A stretch of 64,000 nucleotides of DNA, from the NCBI GenBank assembly GCA_030446715.1, contig JAUJMU010000002.1, forward strand, positions 132,499 to 196,498, in the 5' to 3' direction. The notes under the pieces were generated by a model. It was not told where the DNA came from. It made no database searches and saw only the letters and a program-made list of their open reading frames with translations. Position 1 is the first letter of the stretch. Every line of letters starts with the position of its first letter. The translations under genes were made by a program, and so were the position numbers. Below, piece after piece: positions 37,755 through 46,671 of this stretch. The DNA comes from Cytophagales bacterium. GTDB taxonomy: Bacteria; Bacteroidota; Bacteroidia; Cytophagales; 172606-1.

Positions 37755-38083
37755 CAATTCCGGTCATCATAATTAACAGGTTCATAAACCGTAATTCCAC
37801 GTTTTCTGCCAACCCGACTACCCGCATCAGCAGGAAGAAAGCCACCAGGGTACCCGCAGTCAGCAATCCGAAGCGGATGCAGGTACGCTCAATCAATTCA
37901 ACTTTGTTCAGTTTCTTCATGGCCGTAACGTTTGGTTATAGCCAGTTAACAGGCTCGGGATCAAATTGTCTTTTACATGAAAAATCTGATCCTGTCTGCC
38001 ATATCACCCCGGAAGGAAATCCAGTGAGGGCTCAAGGGGCTGATTGCTGCCGGCAAATCTCCGGAATCCGCCTCTGCACGCCT

Positions 38084-39613
38084 TTACTCCCATTCTATGG
38101 TTGCCGGGGGTTTTGAGGAAATATCGTACACGACACGGTTGATTCCCTTCACCCGGTTAATGATTTCGTTGGAAACATCGGCCAGAAACTCGTAAGGCAG
38201 GTGCGCCCAGTCGGCGGTCATGCCGTCTACGGAAGTCACGGCCCGCAGGGCCACTGCATTTTCGTAGGTACGTTCGTCACCCATGACGCCGACCGACTGC
38301 ACGGGCAGCAAAATGGCTCCGGCCTGCCAGACCTCGCGGTAAAGGTCGCTTTTTTTGAGGCCGGATATAAAAATGTGGTCTACTTCCTGCAGGATGTCAA
38401 CCTTTTCCGGGGTAATGTCCCCCAGAATCCGGATGCCCAGGCCCGGGCCCGGGAAGGGATGACGGCCCAGAATCGTTTCCGGCAGGCCCAGCTTGCGGCC
38501 TACTTCCCGCACTTCGTCCTTAAACAAGGTATTCAGCGGCTCAACTACCTTCAAATTCATCCGGGCCGGCAGGCCGCCTACGTTGTGGTGGGATTTGATG
38601 GTGGCCGAAGGCCCTTTTACAGAAACGGATTCGATCACATCGGGATAGATGGTGCCCTGTCCCAGCCAGCGGACATCCCGGATGCGGTGGGCTTCTACGT
38701 CAAACACATCAATAAATGTCTTGCCGATGGCCTTGCGTTTCGCCTCCGGATCAGTAAGGCCCACCAGTGCCGCGTAGAAACGGCTTTTGGCATCTACGCC
38801 CACCACATTCAGTCCCAGGGTTTCGTAGGAATGCAATACTTCTTCGTACTCGTTCTTGCGCAGCAGGCCATTGTCCACGAAGATGCAGTACAGGTTGTCT
38901 TCAACTGCTTCGTGGATCAGGGTAGCGGCCACACTGGAGTCTACTCCGCCCGAAAGCGCCATCACAACCTTATCGGAGCCAAGTTTGTTTTTCAGCGTTT
39001 GCACGGTGCTTTCCACAAAAGCCTCCGGCGTCCAGTTCTGGGCGCAGCCGCAAATATTTACCACAAAGTTTCTGAGCAGCGTTTTTCCTTCCGACGAGTG
39101 GGTTACTTCCGGATGAAACTGGATTCCGTACGTCTCCTGTCCGGCGACGCGGAAGGCAGCAATCGGAACCGTATCAGTGCTGGCAATGGGCTCAAACCCC
39201 GGAGGAAGTTGCGTGATGGTATCGCCGTGCGACATCCATACCTGCGTGCTGGTGGAAATGCTCCGCAGCAAGGGATTGTTGCCGGCAATTCCGCTCAGGC
39301 GGGCCCGGCCGTATTCCCGTGAACTGGACGGTTTTACTTCGCCACCCTGCTGGTGGGCAAGCAGTTGGGCGCCGTAGCAGATGCCAAGCAGGGGCATGCG
39401 GGCGAGAAAGGGAGTCAGGTCAGGATTGGGAGCAGTGTGGTCACGAACCGAACACGGGCTGCCCGACAGGATCACACCTTTTACCGGGGAGGTAAGTTTG
39501 GGAAGGTGGTTAAAGGGATGGATTTCACAGTAAACATTCAGTTCGCGCACCCGCCGGGCGATCAGTTGGGTGAACTGAGAACCGAAGTCAATGATGAGTA
39601 TCTGTTCGTTCAT
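38084..39613 (-). CDS. guaA: GMP synthase (glutamine-hydrolysing)
   Basis: Converts XMP, ATP and glutamine to GMP, the last step of guanine nucleotide synthesis. About 509 residues from ATG 39613 ([20 protein letters not shown]). The class I amidotransferase domain has the nucleophile Cys in [12 protein letters not shown] and the His/Glu pair in [13 protein letters not shown]. The ATP pyrophosphatase domain has the PP-loop [16 protein letters not shown]. The dimerisation domain includes [13 protein letters not shown] and ends with [18 protein letters not shown] -7 element lies only 4 bp before the ATG, which suggests a very short or absent 5' leader. It stands alone. Confidence 0.98.
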   Translation of the reverse strand: MNEQILIIDFGSQFTQLIARRVRELNVYCEIHPFNHLPKLTSPVKGVILSGSPCSVRDHTAPNPDLTPFLARMPLLGICYGAQLLAHQQGGEVKPSSSREYGRARLSGIAGNNPLLRSISTSTQVWMSHGDTITQLPPGFEPIASTDTVPIAAFRVAGQETYGIQFHPEVTHSSEGKTLLRNFVVNICGCAQNWTPEAFVESTVQTLKNKLGSDKVVMALSGGVDSSVAATLIHEAVEDNLYCIFVDNGLLRKNEYEEVLHSYETLGLNVVGVDAKSRFYAALVGLTDPEAKRKAIGKTFIDVFDVEAHRIRDVRWLGQGTIYPDVIESVSVKGPSATIKSHHNVGGLPARMNLKVVEPLNTLFKDEVREVGRKLGLPETILGRHPFPGPGLGIRILGDITPEKVDILQEVDHIFISGLKKSDLYREVWQAGAILLPVQSVGVMGDERTYENAVALRAVTSVDGMTADWAHLPYEFLADVSNEIINRVKGINRVVYDISSKPPATIEWE

Positions 39614-39616
39614 GTG

Positions 39617-39624
39617 CAAAGGTA
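39617..39624 (-). promoter_or_regulatory. -7 element of guaA promoter
   Basis: TACCTTTG on the minus strand fits TAnnTTTG exactly. The -33 region is weak (no TTTG at 19 bp). With a normal 5-7 bp to the start site, transcription would begin at or next to the guaA ATG (39613). Confidence 0.5.
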
Positions 39625-39773
39625 CATCATTTTTGCACTTGATAAATGCCCTCGCATTGCAGCAGCCGGCTAAGCTTTTGTTACCCTTCAGGCTCTGTTT
39701 CCCTAAAACCGGCAGGCAATTTGTTACGTGAAGGGATCAAGCAAACCTTTATACCCTTATCCGCCGAATCCTT

Positions 39774-40412
39774 ATGAAAACACTACTTTCTTTTTTAACC
39801 GGAATCTTACTTCTGCTGCCCCTCTGTGAAAGCAGGGCGCAGGTTCGCCGGGAGCCTTCCGTACGCCGCGACACCCGACCTACCTACTCATCTGACCAGG
39901 ACGCGGAATACAGGAATGTGATTAAGATCAGCCCGCTCAGCCTGGTGGCGGCTACGGGCTCTTTTGCTTACGAACGGGTCATTAATGAACGCATGAGCGG
40001 ACAGCTCGGGCTGCAGTTTACCCGTTATTCGGGCTGGGTAACCGGGGGACGTTCCCTGAGAGGCTTTGCCGTAACGCCGGAATTCCGGTATTTCCTCACC
40101 GGACCGGCGCCCCAGGGTTTTTTTGTGGCTCCGTTTCTGAGATACCGGCAAAGCTCCCTCACCGGAGAAATTACGGCCGCGGGACGAAATTTTAACGGCA
40201 CGGTAGATATAAACAACTTCGGGGGTGGTGTACTGATTGGCGGGCAGTATATTCTGGGCCAGAGAGTGTCTGTTGAAGGCTTCATCGGCCCGACGGTCAA
40301 TGGCCGGTCGTACAAGTTCACCGAGGGTACCACTGAAAGTGATTATAATATCCCCAACTTCTTTTCACCGGTGTGGTTCCGGACAGGTTTTACGGTTGGT
40401 TTTCTTTTTTAG
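39774..40412 (+). CDS. DUF3575-like outer-membrane barrel protein
   Basis: A 212-residue predicted outer-membrane protein. It has a signal peptide (LLSFLTGILLLLPLCESRAQ, cleavage about 23), a short disordered linker, then the KISPLSLVAATGSFAYERVI block typical of DUF3575. Beta-strands alternating polar and hydrophobic residues follow (QLGLQFTRYSGWV, FAVTPEFRYFLTG, GVLIGGQYILGQRVSVEGFI), with a C-terminal F (FTVGFLF). The gene is monocistronic with its own terminator. Function unknown. Confidence 0.85.
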   Translation: MKTLLSFLTGILLLLPLCESRAQVRREPSVRRDTRPTYSSDQDAEYRNVIKISPLSLVAATGSFAYERVINERMSGQLGLQFTRYSGWVTGGRSLRGFAVTPEFRYFLTGPAPQGFFVAPFLRYRQSSLTGEITAAGRNFNGTVDINNFGGGVLIGGQYILGQRVSVEGFIGPTVNGRSYKFTEGTTESDYNIPNFFSPVWFRTGFTVGFLF

Positions 40413-40449
40413 TAGCAGAAATACCCCATTTGTAGTAACGTTTACCCTG

Positions 40450-40482
40450 AAACCCGCAAGGTTTTGGAAACCTTGCGGGTTT
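40450..40482 (+). terminator. Rho-independent terminator
   Basis: aaacccgcaaggttt (40450-40464) pairs perfectly with aaaccttgcgggttt (40468-40482) around a 3-base loop, 38 bp after the DUF3575-like gene. Confidence 0.85.
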
Positions 40483-40700
40483 GGTAACACAGCCGATATT
40501 TGCCCGTCCCGCCCGGTTACCTTTTGTCCGGCAATTTTTTCCTCCTGCCCTGGCTGTAGGTCACTGATGTAATTGTACCCTCCCCCGCCTGAGGTGCTTG
40601 GCCAAAAAACACTATTTTTGGATGAACTGACTATCCGGTTTCCTTCTTCAGGCACAGTCAGTATCCGAAGTTCCAACTCCTTAACCATTCCTTATTCGTA

Positions 40701-42146
40701 ATGAAACGAATATCCATTCTCCTTTTTCTATCCGTGATGGTAAGTTTTTCGGCCATTGCCCAGGGCAACCGGATCAAGTTTACTGAATACGAACTGCCCA
40801 ATGGCCTGAAAGTCCTGCTCCACCAGGATAATACTACCCCGATTGTGGCCGTGACCGTAATGTACCACGTGGGTAGTAAAAACGAACAGGCAAACCGCAC
40901 TGGTTTTGCGCATTTCTTCGAGCACCTGCTTTTTGAGGGTTCCGAACACATGAAGCGGGGTGATTTTGACAAGCTGAACAAAAATGCCGGCGGCACCAAT
41001 AACGCCAACACCTCCCAGGACCGTACCTTCTATTACCAGATTTTCCCTTCCAATCAACTGGAACTGGGGCTTTGGATGGAATCTGAAAGAATGCTGCATG
41101 CCAAAATAGACCAGGCCGGCATAGATACGCAACGGGAAGTGGTCAAGGAAGAAAAACGCCAGCGGATTGACAACCAGCCGTACGGTTCCATACTCGAAGA
41201 AACCCTGAAGCGTGCCTACAAGGTCCACCCCTACCGCTGGGCACCCATCGGCTCAATGGAAGACCTGAATGCCGCCAAAATTGAGGAGTTTATCGCCTTC
41301 TACAAGGAATTTTACGTGCCAAACAATGCCATTCTCTCCATCGCCGGCGATTTTGACGTTGAAAAGACCAAAAGCCTGATTGCCAAATACTTCGGAGATA
41401 TTCCGCGAGGCACAAAGCCCATTTACCGGCCTGAAGTAACTGAACCTGCCCAGGCTGCCGAGGTGCGGGATGTGGTGTACGACAACGTTACGCTGCCGGC
41501 TGTCATTCAGGCGTACCACATTCCGGCGCAGGGCACTGAAGATTACTACCCGCTCCAAATGCTGACGACCCTGCTTTCCGGCGGTGAAAGCTCCCGGTTC
41601 AGCCGCGAAATCAAGGACCGGCAGCAGAAAGTTGTATTCGTGGGGGCGTTTCCGTTTGCGCTCGAAGATCCGGGCCTGTTCCTGACGTTCGGCATTGCCA
41701 ATATGGGCGTCAAACCCGAAGACGTCGAAAATGCAATGGATGCCGAAGTGGAAAAAGTGCAGAAAACCCCCATCAGCGACCAGGAATTTCAGAAACTGCG
41801 CAACCAGATTGAAAATGACTTCGTGAGTGGCAACGCCACGGTGGCCGGCATTGCGGAAAATCTGGCCAACTACGAGATGTATTTCGGAGATGCCAGCCTG
41901 ATCAATACGGAACTGGAGCGGTACATGAAGGTGACCCGGGAAGACATTCAGCGGGTAGCCCAGAAATACCTTTCAAAGCAAAACCGGATAGTGCTGCACT
42001 ACCTGCCAAAAGCCGCGAAGCCAACCGAGCCGGCCAGGGATGAGGCACAGGTACAGGCCGCCCAGCCCGGTCAGCCGGAGAGTACTGCCCCCGCCCCGGA
42101 ACCGGCAAAGCCAGAAAAAGGAAAAAAGAAAAAGAGAAAGCAATAA
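40701..42146 (+). CDS. M16-family zinc protease, catalytic member
   Basis: A 481-residue secreted metallopeptidase. Signal peptide about 1-20 (ISILLFLSVMVSFSAIAQG). The inverted zinc motif HxxEH is intact as HFFEHLLFEGSEH (about residues 71-83), with the distal Glu in LWMESERM. The second M16 domain holds YPLQMLTTLLSGGESSRFSR, with the arginine of the R-Y-like pair nearby. The tail is low-complexity and Lys-rich (KKKKRKQ). The next gene, 131 bp downstream, encodes an M16 protein lacking the zinc site, so the two probably form a heteromeric periplasmic protease. A TATTTTTG at 40613-40620 may be the -7 element. Confidence 0.94.
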   Translation: MKRISILLFLSVMVSFSAIAQGNRIKFTEYELPNGLKVLLHQDNTTPIVAVTVMYHVGSKNEQANRTGFAHFFEHLLFEGSEHMKRGDFDKLNKNAGGTNNANTSQDRTFYYQIFPSNQLELGLWMESERMLHAKIDQAGIDTQREVVKEEKRQRIDNQPYGSILEETLKRAYKVHPYRWAPIGSMEDLNAAKIEEFIAFYKEFYVPNNAILSIAGDFDVEKTKSLIAKYFGDIPRGTKPIYRPEVTEPAQAAEVRDVVYDNVTLPAVIQAYHIPAQGTEDYYPLQMLTTLLSGGESSRFSREIKDRQQKVVFVGAFPFALEDPGLFLTFGIANMGVKPEDVENAMDAEVEKVQKTPISDQEFQKLRNQIENDFVSGNATVAGIAENLANYEMYFGDASLINTELERYMKVTREDIQRVAQKYLSKQNRIVLHYLPKAAKPTEPARDEAQVQAAQPGQPESTAPAPEPAKPEKGKKKKRKQ

Positions 42147-42277
42147 TCTTCATTCGTCTTAAGTGCTCATTGTTAAATGCCTGATGACTCATCTGTCGTT
42201 TTCACCCGTGAAAATGGCATGATTTGTATTGAGCGTCTGAGATTGGGCACCGGACACTACCCCAATTTTCCAAACCA

Positions 42278-44356
42278 ATGAAAAAATCAGTTTTATATAT
42301 TCTCCTGCCGGCCCTGCTGACCCTTGCGGCCGGCAGCTTTGCCCAGCAACTGGACCGTTCCCGGATTCCGGCAGCCGGCCCCGCTCCCACCATACAGGTG
42401 GGAAAATATGAAACTTTTACCCTTGCCAATGGCCTGAAGGTATTCGTAGTGACCAACCGCAAACTGCCCCGGGTGGCCTTTAACCTGGTTCTGGACAACG
42501 ATCCGGTTCAGGAGAAGGAGTTTGCCGGCTACGTAGATATTGCCGGGCAAATGCTCCGGACCGGCACCAAAACCCGCAGCAAAGAGCAGCTGGATGAAGA
42601 AATTGACTTTATCGGTGCTTCGCTGACCACCACTGAATCTGGCATTTACGGAGCTTCCCTTAAAAAACACCAGGACAAGCTGCTCCAGCTGATGTCGGAT
42701 GTAGTGCTCAATCCGGCTTTTCCGGAAAACGAACTGAACCGGATCAAGCGGGAAACCATTTCCGGCCTTGCCTCCCGGAAGGATGACCCCAACGCCGTTG
42801 CCGGACTGGTGGGCAATGTAGTGTTGTACGGCCGCGAACACCCATACGGAGAGCCTACCACTGAGGAAACCGTGGAACGGATTACCCTCGACAAGGTAAA
42901 AAGTTTCTACACCACCTATTACAAGCCTAATGTGGCTTATATGGCCGTGGTAGGCGACATTTCGCTGCCCGAAGCCCGGACAGCAGTGGAGAAATACTTT
43001 GGCAGCTGGCAAAAAGGAACCGTGCCCAAACATACCTATCCCGCTGATTCCGGCCCGGCTAAAACCAGAATTGCCCTCGTTGACCGGCCTGCCTCCGTGC
43101 AGTCAGTCATCAACATCACGCATACCGTTCCGCTGAAGCCGGGCATGCCTGATGTGGTCAAAGCCCGGATCGCCAATGATATTCTGGGCGGCGCGGGAGG
43201 CCGGCTTTACAACAACCTGCGCGAAAAACGCGGCTTGACCTATGGCGCTTATTCTTCACTCTCTCCTGACAAGCTGATCGGGGAGTTTTCTGCCAATGCC
43301 AGCGTACGCAATGCCGTGACTGACAGCGCCGTGGTCGAATTCATGAGCGAACTCAGGCGCATCCGCGAGGCAAAAGTAAGTCCCGAAGAACTCAGGCAGT
43401 CCAGGGCCGGAGTTACCGGTTCATTCGTCCGTTCGCTGGAAAGCCCGCAGACCATTGCCAGCTTTGCCATCAATACGGCCAGGTACAAACTGCCCGCGGA
43501 TTACTACCAGAATTACCTGAAAAATGTAGCCGCCGTTACGGCCGAAGATGTGCAGGGAATTGCAAAGAAATACATCAGGCCCGAAAACGCTCATATTGTG
43601 GTGGTAGGCAATGCCTCAGAAGTCGCCGGTAAACTGAAACCTTTCGGTGAGATCGAATACTATGATGTAAAGGGCAATAAAATTGAGGCTGGCACCAAAA
43701 AAGCAGTACCCGCCGGTCTCACCGCTGATCAGGTGATTGACAACTACGTGAAAGCCATCGGAGGGCGGGAAAAGGTAAGTCAGATCAAAGACGTGACCAC
43801 CAACATGACTGCCACTGTACAGGGCATGCAACTGGCAGTGGTACAGCAGCGGAAGGCACCCGATAAATCGAAAATGGTGATGCAGGCGCAGGGAATGGAA
43901 CTGATGAACATTACTTCCGACGGTACCCGGGCTACAATGGCCCAGATGGGCAACCAGCAGGAAGTGACCGGCGACGAACTGGCAGCCCTGAAAATTCAGA
44001 ATACCCTGTTCGGGGAATTGTCGTACGACCAGCTGGGGGTAAAGCGTACGCTCTCCGGCACTGAATCAATAGAAGGCAAGGACGCCTGGAAAGTAGAGCT
44101 GGAGCTGCCGGGCGGCAACCGGGCCACTGAATTTTACGATGTGGCTTCCGGTCTGAAAACCAGAATCATCAGCGTCCAGAAATCACCCGAAGGACCGGTG
44201 TCACAGAGTACCGACCTTGGCAATTACAAGGAGGTAAACGGCGTGAAATTTCCCCACACGATTACTACTTCCATCGGGCCGCAGCAAATCAAGCTGGAGG
44301 TTACTGAGGTGGCGGTAAACCAGAACCTGGCAGACAGCATCTTTGAGGTAAAGTAG
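42278..44356 (+). CDS. M16-family non-catalytic subunit fused to a LolA-like domain
   Basis: A 692-residue secreted protein with signal peptide (LYILLPALLTLAAGSFAQ). Two M16 domains cover about 30-470, but the place of HxxEH reads GYVDIAGQMLRTGT, so zinc cannot bind. The second domain keeps the substrate-side R/Y signature (AGGRLYNNLREKRGLTYGAY). Residues about 475-692 form a separate beta-rich domain resembling outer-membrane lipoprotein-sorting (LolA/DUF4292-like) proteins: QVIDNYVKAIGGREKVSQIK, then YKEVNGVKFPHTITT. It pairs with the upstream catalytic M16 gene, like alpha/beta subunits of processing peptidases. The fused sorting domain is the unusual part. Confidence 0.9.
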   Translation: MKKSVLYILLPALLTLAAGSFAQQLDRSRIPAAGPAPTIQVGKYETFTLANGLKVFVVTNRKLPRVAFNLVLDNDPVQEKEFAGYVDIAGQMLRTGTKTRSKEQLDEEIDFIGASLTTTESGIYGASLKKHQDKLLQLMSDVVLNPAFPENELNRIKRETISGLASRKDDPNAVAGLVGNVVLYGREHPYGEPTTEETVERITLDKVKSFYTTYYKPNVAYMAVVGDISLPEARTAVEKYFGSWQKGTVPKHTYPADSGPAKTRIALVDRPASVQSVINITHTVPLKPGMPDVVKARIANDILGGAGGRLYNNLREKRGLTYGAYSSLSPDKLIGEFSANASVRNAVTDSAVVEFMSELRRIREAKVSPEELRQSRAGVTGSFVRSLESPQTIASFAINTARYKLPADYYQNYLKNVAAVTAEDVQGIAKKYIRPENAHIVVVGNASEVAGKLKPFGEIEYYDVKGNKIEAGTKKAVPAGLTADQVIDNYVKAIGGREKVSQIKDVTTNMTATVQGMQLAVVQQRKAPDKSKMVMQAQGMELMNITSDGTRATMAQMGNQQEVTGDELAALKIQNTLFGELSYDQLGVKRTLSGTESIEGKDAWKVELELPGGNRATEFYDVASGLKTRIISVQKSPEGPVSQSTDLGNYKEVNGVKFPHTITTSIGPQQIKLEVTEVAVNQNLADSIFEVK

Positions 44357-44395
44357 CATTCAGGCCAGTTGCTGGTTACTTTAAATGATCCGAAG

Positions 44396-44429
44396 CCCGG
44401 CTGATTCCAGTATTCAGCCGGGTTTTTTT
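44396..44429 (+). terminator. Terminator of the M16 operon
   Basis: cccggctga (44396-44404) pairs perfectly with tcagccggg (44414-44422) and is followed by seven T. Confidence 0.9.
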
Positions 44430-44438
44430 ATTGCATGC

Positions 44439-44469
44439 TTTGCCTGAGTGACGAAAAAATGTAACTTTG
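44439..44469 (+). promoter_or_regulatory. Promoter of SRP RNA
   Basis: TTTG (44439-44442), a 19-bp spacer and TAACTTTG (44462-44469) match the Bacteroidota consensus exactly. The RNA begins about 5 bp downstream. Confidence 0.88.
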
Positions 44470-44473
44470 CCCC

Positions 44474-44570
44474 GGCAAACTGGTACGGCCAGCTCCTGTC
44501 AAATCCCCCAGGTGCGGAAGCAAGCAAGGGTAGATGGTCGAAGCGGCGCGATATTCAGTTTGCCTTTTTT
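44474..44570 (+). ncRNA. ffs: Signal recognition particle RNA, small bacterial type
   Basis: About 97 nt. The ends pair (ggcaaactg at 44474-44482 with cagtttgcc at 44556-44564) and are followed by a U-run. The apical part contains the conserved SRP tetraloop and asymmetric-loop region, cccaggtgcggaagcaagca at 44507-44526, close to the 4.5S consensus GGUCCGGAAGGAAGCA. Size and structure are those of 4.5S-like RNA, which binds Ffh to target proteins to the membrane. Exact ends are inferred from promoter and stem. Confidence 0.9.
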
Positions 44571-44734
44571 ATTTTCCCCGCCTCCGGGAACTGTTTATTT
44601 TAAATGCCCCTTGCTCAGTGAAAACAAAGGAAAGTATTTACGTACTTTCATTGCGCATTTAAAATTTACCTTCTCCTCAGATTCTTTCTCCCGATTTATC
44701 GCCAATTTGCGTTTTCAAAACAAACATCACCATC

Positions 44735-45400
44735 ATGAAATTTTTCATTGATACTGCCAACCTGAACGAAATCCGCGAGGCCCACGAACTGGGCGTCCTT
44801 GATGGAGTGACCACCAATCCTACCCTGATGGCCAAAGAAGGGATTACCGGTAAGAACAACATTCTCTCCCACTACAAGTCTGTCTGTGACATTGTGACCG
44901 GCGACGTAAGTGCCGAAGTAATTGCCACTGACTTCAAGGAAATGGTACGTGAAGGTGAAGAACTGGCCGAAATTGACGGAAAGATCGTGGTGAAAGTGCC
45001 CATGACCCGCGACGGCATCAAAGCCATCAAATACTTCTCCGACCGGGAAATCAAGACCAACTGCACGCTGGTGTTTTCTGCCGGACAAGCCCTGCTGGCC
45101 GCCAAAGCCGGTGCCAGCTACGTTTCGCCCTTTATCGGTCGCCTGGACGATGTATCAACTGACGGCCTCGCCCTGATTGAACAGATGGTACTGATCTATA
45201 ACAACTACGGCTTCGAAACCGAAATACTGGCCGCCTCCGTCCGCCACGTAATGCATCTTGTGCAGTGCGCCGAACTGGGTGCCGACGTAGTAACCTGTCC
45301 GCTGAAAGTAATTACCGGCCTGCTCAAGCACCCGCTCACCGACAGTGGTCTGGAGCAGTTCCTTGCCGACTACCGCAAGGGCAACGCACACGGAGGTTGA
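44735..45400 (+). CDS. fsa: Fructose-6-phosphate aldolase / small transaldolase
   Basis: A 221-residue TIM-barrel enzyme of the transaldolase family, short FSA/TalC type. Landmarks are [34 protein letters not shown], the Schiff-base Lys87 in [12 protein letters not shown], and [17 protein letters not shown]. It moves dihydroxyacetone units between sugar phosphates. Whether it acts as transaldolase or as an F6P aldolase cannot be settled from these motifs alone. An 8-base-period hairpin follows directly after its stop. Confidence 0.95.
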   Translation: MKFFIDTANLNEIREAHELGVLDGVTTNPTLMAKEGITGKNNILSHYKSVCDIVTGDVSAEVIATDFKEMVREGEELAEIDGKIVVKVPMTRDGIKAIKYFSDREIKTNCTLVFSAGQALLAAKAGASYVSPFIGRLDDVSTDGLALIEQMVLIYNNYGFETEILAASVRHVMHLVQCAELGADVVTCPLKVITGLLKHPLTDSGLEQFLADYRKGNAHGG

Positions 45401-45406
45401 ATTTTA

Positions 45407-45513
45407 TGATTGCATGACTGAATGACTGCCTGGCTACAGAACCCGGAGGCTGCTCAGCTGAATCCTGAAGGCTACCTTATACACAGTCATCTGATCGTTC
45501 AGTCATGCAATCA
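45407..45513. repeat. Hairpin with 8-base internal period
   Basis: GATTGCATGACTGAA (45408-45422) is the exact inverse of TTCAGTCATGCAATC (45498-45512). Both arms are made of 8-base units (tgattgca, tgactgaa, tgactgcc). It fills the gap between the aldolase and the 67/75-aa gene. Confidence 0.85.
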
Positions 45514-45528
45514 TTTAATCAGGCAGGT

Positions 45529-45732
45529 ATGTACATCATAAAGGTAAAGGGCAAGGCCAAAATTCCGGATTATATCCAGTTGCGCGACGAGAACTTTGTG
45601 CTGATCGCCTACTTCCGGGCTGATCGTCCGCTCAAGAATCTGGAAAGATACGGACTGGAAGGCAAGGAAACCCAGCTTGAAAGCCTGATCCGGGAATTAC
45701 CCTTTGGTAAATTGCAAGAATTGAAGCTCTGA
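45529..45732 (+). CDS. Small conserved protein upstream of FtsE
   Basis: I prefer ATG 45529 (MYIIKVKGKAKIPDYIQLRD, 67 residues) because the longer form from 45505 starts inside the intergenic hairpin. It is basic at the start, then contains NFVLIAYFRADRPLKNLERY and ends KLQELKL. No known domain is recognised. It ends 2 bp before the FtsE gene, so the two are cotranslated. The same small gene in front of ftsE is, as far as I recall, common in Cytophagales, which hints at a divisome-related role. Confidence 0.78.
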   Translation: MYIIKVKGKAKIPDYIQLRDENFVLIAYFRADRPLKNLERYGLEGKETQLESLIRELPFGKLQELKL

Positions 45733-45734
45733 TT

Positions 45735-46445
45735 ATGAATGTTTTTTCTGACGAACCGATTCTCCTTGCCCATGAGGCCTATATTTTACAGGAACAGAGT
45801 ATTGTCCTCAGCAAGGTTAATTTTTCGGTTAGAAAAGGCGAATTTATTTACCTGATCGGGCGGACGGGCAGCGGAAAAAGCTCTCTGCTCAAGACTCTCT
45901 ACGCTGACCTCCCACTCCGGTCCGGCGAAGTTACTGTGGCTGGCTTTCCCCTTCACCAGCTCAAACAGCGGGAAGTACCCTTTCTCAGGCGCAAACTGGG
46001 CATTATTTTTCAGGACTTCCAGCTTTTTTACGACCGTTCGGTGGCTGATAACCTGATGTTTGTCCTCCGTGCTACCGGCTGGAAAGAGTCGGCCCAGATG
46101 AAAAAGCGGATTGCCGAAGTGCTGCTGCAGGTGGGGCTTGGTTCTTCAGGCCCCAAAATGCCCTGGCAACTTTCCGGTGGCGAGCAGCAAAGGGTCGTTG
46201 TGGCCCGTGCCCTGCTCAACGAACCCATGATTTTGCTGGCGGATGAGCCAACCGGTAACCTTGACCCCGAAGTAGCCGGGGGCATTTTGCAGCTGTTTCG
46301 CGACATCAACCGCAGCGGGACCGCCATTTTGATGGCAACCCATCATCACTCTTTTCTGAGCCAATTTCCGGCCCGTATTCTGAAGTGCCAGCAGGGGCAA
46401 CTACTGGATTCCGTCCGCGAAAACTTTTCCTTTAGCGGAAGTTAA
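45735..46445 (+). CDS. ftsE: Cell-division ABC ATPase FtsE
   Basis: A 236-residue ATPase. Walker A is LIGRTGSGKSSLLKTL, the Q-loop is IIFQDFQLFYDRSVADN, the ABC signature LSGGEQQRVVVARALLNEP, and Walker B ILLADEPTGNLDP; the switch His is in MATHHHSF. DRSVADNLMFVLRATG with its neighbouring residues is typical of FtsE rather than of lipoprotein exporters. It works with FtsX to control septal peptidoglycan hydrolases. FtsX is not adjacent, as is usual in Bacteroidota. It is preceded by a 2-bp spacer from a small conserved gene. Confidence 0.92.
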   Translation: MNVFSDEPILLAHEAYILQEQSIVLSKVNFSVRKGEFIYLIGRTGSGKSSLLKTLYADLPLRSGEVTVAGFPLHQLKQREVPFLRRKLGIIFQDFQLFYDRSVADNLMFVLRATGWKESAQMKKRIAEVLLQVGLGSSGPKMPWQLSGGEQQRVVVARALLNEPMILLADEPTGNLDPEVAGGILQLFRDINRSGTAILMATHHHSFLSQFPARILKCQQGQLLDSVRENFSFSGS

Positions 46446-46528
46446 TTTTACCATTATTTTTTATAATTTTATTTATCCGGTCCTGCATCCGCGGGGACTG
46501 CCTCTTTTTTAATCAATTAAAATAGTTC

Positions 46529-46536
46529 TAGTTTTG
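46529..46536 (+). promoter_or_regulatory. Candidate -7 element for the response-regulator operon
   Basis: TAGTTTTG fits TAnnTTTG; the -33 position 19 bp upstream is TTTT rather than TTTG. The 226-bp gap otherwise shows AT-rich leader and a purine-rich tract (aaaaggagg, about 46614-46622) that is too far from the ATG to be its ribosome site. Confidence 0.45.
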
Positions 46537-46671
46537 CTTGTGCTATCAGCTGAACGGGTATGCCGGAAAAAATTTTAACTCTTTGCGCTTCCGGCAAAAA
46601 CAAATCCCATCGAAAAGGAGGTTACTATAGTTGAAAATCTTCCTGTCCCTTCGTGATCTTGTTGAATTTAT

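Larger units (their letters stand above)
36633..37920 (-). pseudogene. DUF4199-type membrane protein interrupted by IS1-family element
   Basis: The 5' part (37755-37920) codes MKKLNKVELIERTCIRFGLL through NLLIMMTGIVLA. The 3' part (36633-36936) continues YKYLRKNWPGRLGYLQGL, then membrane helices, ending with GLMQYLKESILP and a short charged tail. Removing the IS and one copy of its 8-bp target duplication joins GIVLA directly to YKYLR in frame, so this was one small protein with about four membrane helices. A further single-base insertion (CCC for CC near 36748) shifts the tail. It is clearly inactivated. The function of DUF4199 is unknown. Confidence 0.85.

Noticed and set aside
38201-39322. 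373-codon frame opposite guaA
   Set aside because: Antisense shadow of a fully conserved housekeeping gene.
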